From assembly GCF_002008165.1 (NCBI RefSeq), contig NZ_MRDM01000007.1, forward strand, positions 1 to 36,880: a DNA stretch of 36,880 nucleotides, read 5' to 3'. This DNA comes from Rhizobium laguerreae (GTDB lineage: Bacteria; Pseudomonadota; Alphaproteobacteria; Rhizobiales; Rhizobiaceae). Made by a program: the position numbers and the translations under genes. Below are positions 33,940 through 36,880 of the stretch, piece after piece (the first letter of the stretch is position 1; each line of letters starts with the position of its first letter). The notes beneath the pieces were generated by a model, which saw only the letters and a program-made list of their open reading frames with translations, ran no database searches and had not been told where the DNA came from.

Positions 33940-34711
33940 CGGAACAATCAGAATTGACGTCGATGGACATGTTGCGACGCTGACGATTTCTCGTCCGGAG
34001 AAGCTGAACGCGCTCGATCTCGACATGCTCAAGGCGTTGGCGGACGCGGCCGACGAGGTGGAGGCGAACGCCAATGTGCGCGCCGCCATTCTCACTGGCG
34101 AAGGAAAGGGCTTTTCCGCCGGCGGCGATATCAAGGCCTGGGGCGGAATGTTGCCTCAGGAGTTCGGTCATCTCTGGGTTCGGCATGGCCATCGCATTTT
34201 CGAAAGACTGGCGACGCTCCGGATGCCGCTGGTCGCGGCTCTGAACGGCCATGCTCTCGGGGGAGGCCTTGAACTTGCAGGGGTTGCGGACATTCGCCTC
34301 GCCGAGGAACAGATCAAGATCGGCCTGCCCGAGACCGGCCTTGGCATGGTACCGGGTTGGTCCGGGACCCAGCGTCTTGTGCGCCGGTTCGGGGCGCAGG
34401 CCGTCCGACGCATGGCCTTGGGCGGCGAGATATTCACTGCCGAGGAGGCACGCCTGCTCGGGATCGTAGACGTGGTTGTTCCCACAGGAAACGCGCTCGC
34501 GGCCGCCCGGGAATATGCGCAGCGGATCGCCCCAAGGGGGCCGGCTGCGACCGAGATCGCGAAGTTGATGATCGCATCGGCGAACGGCGAAGACAATGGA
34601 ACCGCGGTCGAAGCCCTGGGCTCGATCCTCGCTGCGAAAACCGGCGATCTGAAGGAGGGCGTCGCATCATTCAGCGAGAAGCGCCCGGCAACGTTCAAGG
34701 GAGAATGGTAA
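33932..34711 (+). CDS. Enoyl-CoA hydratase/isomerase (crotonase) family protein
   Basis: The 259-residue product has the crotonase core: RPEKLNALDLDML (21-33), oxyanion-hole segment GFSAGGDIK (60-68) and HALGGGLELAGVADIRLAEE (107-126), then GLPETGLGMVPGWSGTQRL (131-149). E114 and E134 lie at the positions of the two catalytic glutamates of enoyl-CoA hydratase, so hydration or dehydration of an enoyl-CoA is likely. GGAGGG at 33918-33923 drives the ATG inside the CoA-transferase gene. It shares one base with the aldehyde dehydrogenase start. The exact acyl-CoA cannot be told. Confidence 0.93.
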   Translation: MASGTIRIDVDGHVATLTISRPEKLNALDLDMLKALADAADEVEANANVRAAILTGEGKGFSAGGDIKAWGGMLPQEFGHLWVRHGHRIFERLATLRMPLVAALNGHALGGGLELAGVADIRLAEEQIKIGLPETGLGMVPGWSGTQRLVRRFGAQAVRRMALGGEIFTAEEARLLGIVDVVVPTGNALAAAREYAQRIAPRGPAATEIAKLMIASANGEDNGTAVEALGSILAAKTGDLKEGVASFSEKRPATFKGEW

Positions 34712-36231
34712 TGACGGTTCTCGTCAACCCCACCGCGCTCAGCGACCACAAAGTGCGTGATTTCAAGATGCTCATCGACGGCAAATGGGAGGCAGGGAGC
34801 TCCGATCCGATCGAGCGGGTCGCGCCAAGCCATGGTGTCGTGATCAGCCGGTTTCCGACCGGCAGCAAGAGGGACGCCGAGCGTGCGATTTCCGCGGCAC
34901 GCAAGGCGTTCGACCTCGGGCCGTGGCCCCGAATGACCGCTGCCGAACGTTCCGCGATCCTGCTCAAGGCGGCCGATCTGATCGCAGCGCGCGCAGAGGA
35001 GCTGGCATTTCTCGATGCCGTCGAGGCAGGAAAGCCGATTACACAGGTGCGGGGAGAAATTGCAGGCTCCGTTGACATATGGCGCTATGCGGCGGCTCTT
35101 GCCCGCGACCTCCATGGTGAAAGCTACAACACGCTCGGCGACGGCACGCTCGGTGTCGTCTTGCGCGAAGCGATCGGCGTGGTGTCGATCATCACGCCTT
35201 GGAACTTTCCGTTCCTGATCGTCGGCCAGAAGCTGCCATTCGCCCTGGCCGCTGGCTGCACGACCATCGTCAAGCCCTCCGAACTGACCTCAGGATCGAC
35301 GCTGGTGCTGGGAGAGATCCTGCAGGAAGCAGGCGTTCCGGATGGCGTCGTCAACATTGTCACCGGCACGGGACCAGAGGTCGGCGCGGTCATGACGTCC
35401 CATCCCGGCGTCGACATGGTGTCCTTCACCGGCTCGACCGGCGTCGGAAAGCTGACGATGTCGAATGCCGCACAGACGCTGAAGAAGGTCTCGCTGGAAC
35501 TGGGTGGGAAGAACCCGCAGATCGTGTTCCCGGATGCCGATCTCGATGCCTTCATCGATGCCGCGGTCTTCGGCGCATACTTCAATGCCGGCGAGTGCTG
35601 CAACGCCGGCTCGCGGTTGATCCTTCACAAATCAATCGCTTCCGATATCGTCAAGCGGATCGCCGAGCTGTCGAAGGCGGTGAAGGTCGGCGACCCGCTC
35701 GATCCCTCGACGCAGGTCGGCGCCATCATCACGCCTGAGCATCTGGAGAAGATATCGGGATACGTAACCGGCGCGAGGAGCAGCGGTGCCCGGGTCTCAC
35801 ATGGCGGCGAGACGCTCGATCTCGGCATGGGGCAGTTCATGTCGCCGACGATCCTCGAAGAGGTCACCCCCGATATGGCCGTGGCGCGCGAGGAAGTCTT
35901 TGGTCCGGTGCTTTCGGTGCTGACATTCGAGACATCAGCCGAAGCGATCAGGATTGCGAATTCCATCGACTACGGCCTGTCAGCCGGTGTCTGGAGCCGC
36001 GATTTCGACACGTGCCTGACGATCGGCCGGTCGGTGCGGGCGGGCACGGTCTGGATGAACACCTTCATGGACGGCGCCTCGGAACTTCCCTTCGGCGGTT
36101 ACAAGCAAAGCGGCCTCGGCCGTGAGCTCGGCCGCCATGCGGTCGAAGATTACACCGAGACCAAGACACTCAACATGCATATCGGCAAACGCACCAGCTG
36201 GTGGATGCCGCAGACGGAAAAGCCGGCTTAG
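34711..36231 (+). CDS. NAD(P)-dependent aldehyde dehydrogenase
   Basis: The 506-residue protein is a classical aldehyde dehydrogenase: ITPWNFP with N165, VKPSE with K188, FTGSTGVGK (239-247) in the cofactor site, general base E263 in LELGGKNP, and nucleophile C297 in NAGECCNAG. The usual GQxC motif reads GECC, with glutamate for glutamine and an extra cysteine beside the nucleophile, as in several betaine/aminoaldehyde-type enzymes. AAGGGAG at 34697-34703 supports ATG 34711 over ATG 34705. It overlaps the hydratase by one base and would oxidise an aldehyde intermediate to an acid. Confidence 0.94.
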   Translation: MTVLVNPTALSDHKVRDFKMLIDGKWEAGSSDPIERVAPSHGVVISRFPTGSKRDAERAISAARKAFDLGPWPRMTAAERSAILLKAADLIAARAEELAFLDAVEAGKPITQVRGEIAGSVDIWRYAAALARDLHGESYNTLGDGTLGVVLREAIGVVSIITPWNFPFLIVGQKLPFALAAGCTTIVKPSELTSGSTLVLGEILQEAGVPDGVVNIVTGTGPEVGAVMTSHPGVDMVSFTGSTGVGKLTMSNAAQTLKKVSLELGGKNPQIVFPDADLDAFIDAAVFGAYFNAGECCNAGSRLILHKSIASDIVKRIAELSKAVKVGDPLDPSTQVGAIITPEHLEKISGYVTGARSSGARVSHGGETLDLGMGQFMSPTILEEVTPDMAVAREEVFGPVLSVLTFETSAEAIRIANSIDYGLSAGVWSRDFDTCLTIGRSVRAGTVWMNTFMDGASELPFGGYKQSGLGRELGRHAVEDYTETKTLNMHIGKRTSWWMPQTEKPA

Positions 36232-36270
36232 CCGGCGCCCGAACTACGCTCGAGGAGGGCGGGTGATTGG

Positions 36271-36289
36271 TGCGGGAATGGGTCCCGCA
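36271..36289 (+). terminator. Intercistronic hairpin after the aldehyde dehydrogenase gene
   Basis: TGCGGGA (36271-36277) pairs perfectly with TCCCGCA (36283-36289), loop ATGGG, without a T-tract. It may be a processing or stability element that sets a higher level for the following binding-protein mRNA, rather than a full terminator. A second small hairpin, GCCGGC-TTA-GCCGGC (36222-36236), covers the stop codon. Confidence 0.4.
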
Positions 36290-36291
36290 TC

Positions 36292-36301
36292 TTCCAAATA
36301 T
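36292..36301 (+). promoter_or_regulatory. Operator half-site before the sugar-binding protein gene
   Basis: TTCCAAATAT is identical to ten bases of the right half-site of the palindrome at 31214-31235, and lies 19 nt before the start codon at 36321. The left half is absent. It may be a half-operator, or coincidence. Confidence 0.3.
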
Positions 36302-36320
36302 AAGACTGGGAGGTCTTTCG

Positions 36321-36880
36321 ATGAACAGGTTTTTGACCACGACTGCAATGATCGCATTGGCTCTGGGCGGCGCCAGCGTCTCCGCCCAAGCCGCTGACGT
36401 GAAAGAAGTGCAGATGCTGCACTGGTGGACGTCTGGTGGTGAGGCTGCGGCGCTGAACGTCTTGAAGGAGGATCTTTCGAAGGAAGGGTTTGCCTGGAAG
36501 GACGTTCCGGTTGCCGGTGGTGGCGGCGATGCGGCGATGACGGCGCTGAAGGCGATGGTTGCGGCCGGCACCTATCCGACGGCCTCGCAGATGCTGGGTT
36601 ATACCGTGCTCGATTATGCCGAGGCCGGCGTCATGGGCGACCTGACGGAGACGGCGAAGAAGGAAGGCTGGGACAAGTCGGTTCCGGCAGCACTGCAGAA
36701 GTTCTCGGTCTATGACGGCAAATGGGTTGCCGCTCCCGTCAACGTCCACTCGGTCAACTGGCTGTGGATCAACAAGGCTGTGATGGACAAGATCGGCGGC
36801 ACTCAGCCGAAGACCTTCGACGAGCTGATCGCCCTGCTCGACAAGGCCAAGGCTGCCGGCGTCATCCCGCTGGCGCTTGG
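36321..36880 (+). CDS. GtsA-like sugar ABC transporter substrate-binding protein (3' end outside window)
   Basis: The first 186 residues are visible. A signal peptide (FLTTTAMIALALGGASVSAQA, cleavage near residue 24-25) is followed by the start of a family 1 solute-binding protein: VQMLHWWTSGGEAAALNVLKEDL, VPVAGGGGDAAMTALKAMVAAG, VAAPVNVHSVNWLWINKAVMDKIGG and PKTFDELIALLDKAKAAGVIPLALG. These match glucose/mannose-type binding proteins such as GtsA. GGGAGG at 36308-36313 precedes the ATG. The permease and ATPase genes would be expected just beyond the window. It follows the catabolic genes by 89 nt, so it is probably in the same regulon. Confidence 0.93.
   Translation, partial: MNRFLTTTAMIALALGGASVSAQAADVKEVQMLHWWTSGGEAAALNVLKEDLSKEGFAWKDVPVAGGGGDAAMTALKAMVAAGTYPTASQMLGYTVLDYAEAGVMGDLTETAKKEGWDKSVPAALQKFSVYDGKWVAAPVNVHSVNWLWINKAVMDKIGGTQPKTFDELIALLDKAKAAGVIPLAL

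Noticed and set aside
36222..36236. GCCGGC-TTA-GCCGGC as a terminator after the aldehyde dehydrogenase gene
   Set aside because: The stem is only 6 bp with a 3-nt loop and no T-tract; the six-base palindrome is common in this GC-rich genome.

Overview
The window reads as the chromosome of an alphaproteobacterium of the Rhizobium/Agrobacterium group. The evidence is the gene content and order (the S10-spc-alpha ribosomal cluster with adk behind secY and no rpsD or rpmJ), the high-GC codon use, and a two-palindrome intergenic repeat at 20443-20556 that looks like the rhizobial RIME1 family. Species-level assignment is not possible from the sequence alone.

Region 1 (1-15378) is one long plus-strand block for the translation, secretion and transcription machinery: the end of tuf, then rpsJ-rplC-rplD-rplW-rplB-rpsS-rplV-rpsC-rplP-rpmC-rpsQ (S10 section), rplN-rplX-rplE-rpsN-rpsH-rplF-rplR-rpsE-rpmD-rplO-secY-adk (spc section) and rpsM-rpsK-rpoA-rplQ (alpha section). 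Most genes are separated by 20 nt or less or overlap, and nearly all have clear Shine-Dalgarno sites. Hairpins, several with T-tracts, sit at a few wider gaps (tuf/rpsJ, rpsQ/rplN, rplR/rpsE, rplO/secY, rpsM/rpsK, rpoA/rplQ) and divide the block into possible transcription sub-units. A very strong terminator at 15342-15378 ends it.

Region 2 (15379-30900) is ordinary chromosomal mixture: a decayed DUF2809 gene; msrP-msrQ (periplasmic methionine sulfoxide repair); ilvD (branched-chain amino acid synthesis); a tRNA-Arg(UCU)-like fragment; a small minus-strand pair made of a YkvA/DUF1232 membrane protein, whose 5' end is frameshifted at an A6 run, and an LprI-like secreted protein; a RIME-like repeat; an HtrA/Do protease overlapping rarA; a DUF1883 protein; two alpha/beta hydrolases, one of which lacks the catalytic serine; a ketopantoate-reductase-like oxidoreductase; a nucleoside 2-deoxyribosyltransferase-like protein; an AhpD/CMD-like protein; a soluble PAS histidine kinase; and a small unknown gene.

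Region 3 (31200-36880) is the most interesting part: a tightly packed catabolic operon. A LacI-family repressor gene sits behind a promoter that carries a perfect 22-bp palindrome between its -35 and -10 elements. It is followed, with 1-8 nt overlaps, by a family I CoA-transferase, an enoyl-CoA hydratase and an aldehyde dehydrogenase, and then after 89 nt by a GtsA-like sugar-binding protein that runs off the window. A 10-nt copy of the operator half-site lies just before this last gene. A sugar-type importer combined with aldehyde oxidation, CoA transfer and crotonase chemistry suggests an inducible pathway for an unidentified substrate.
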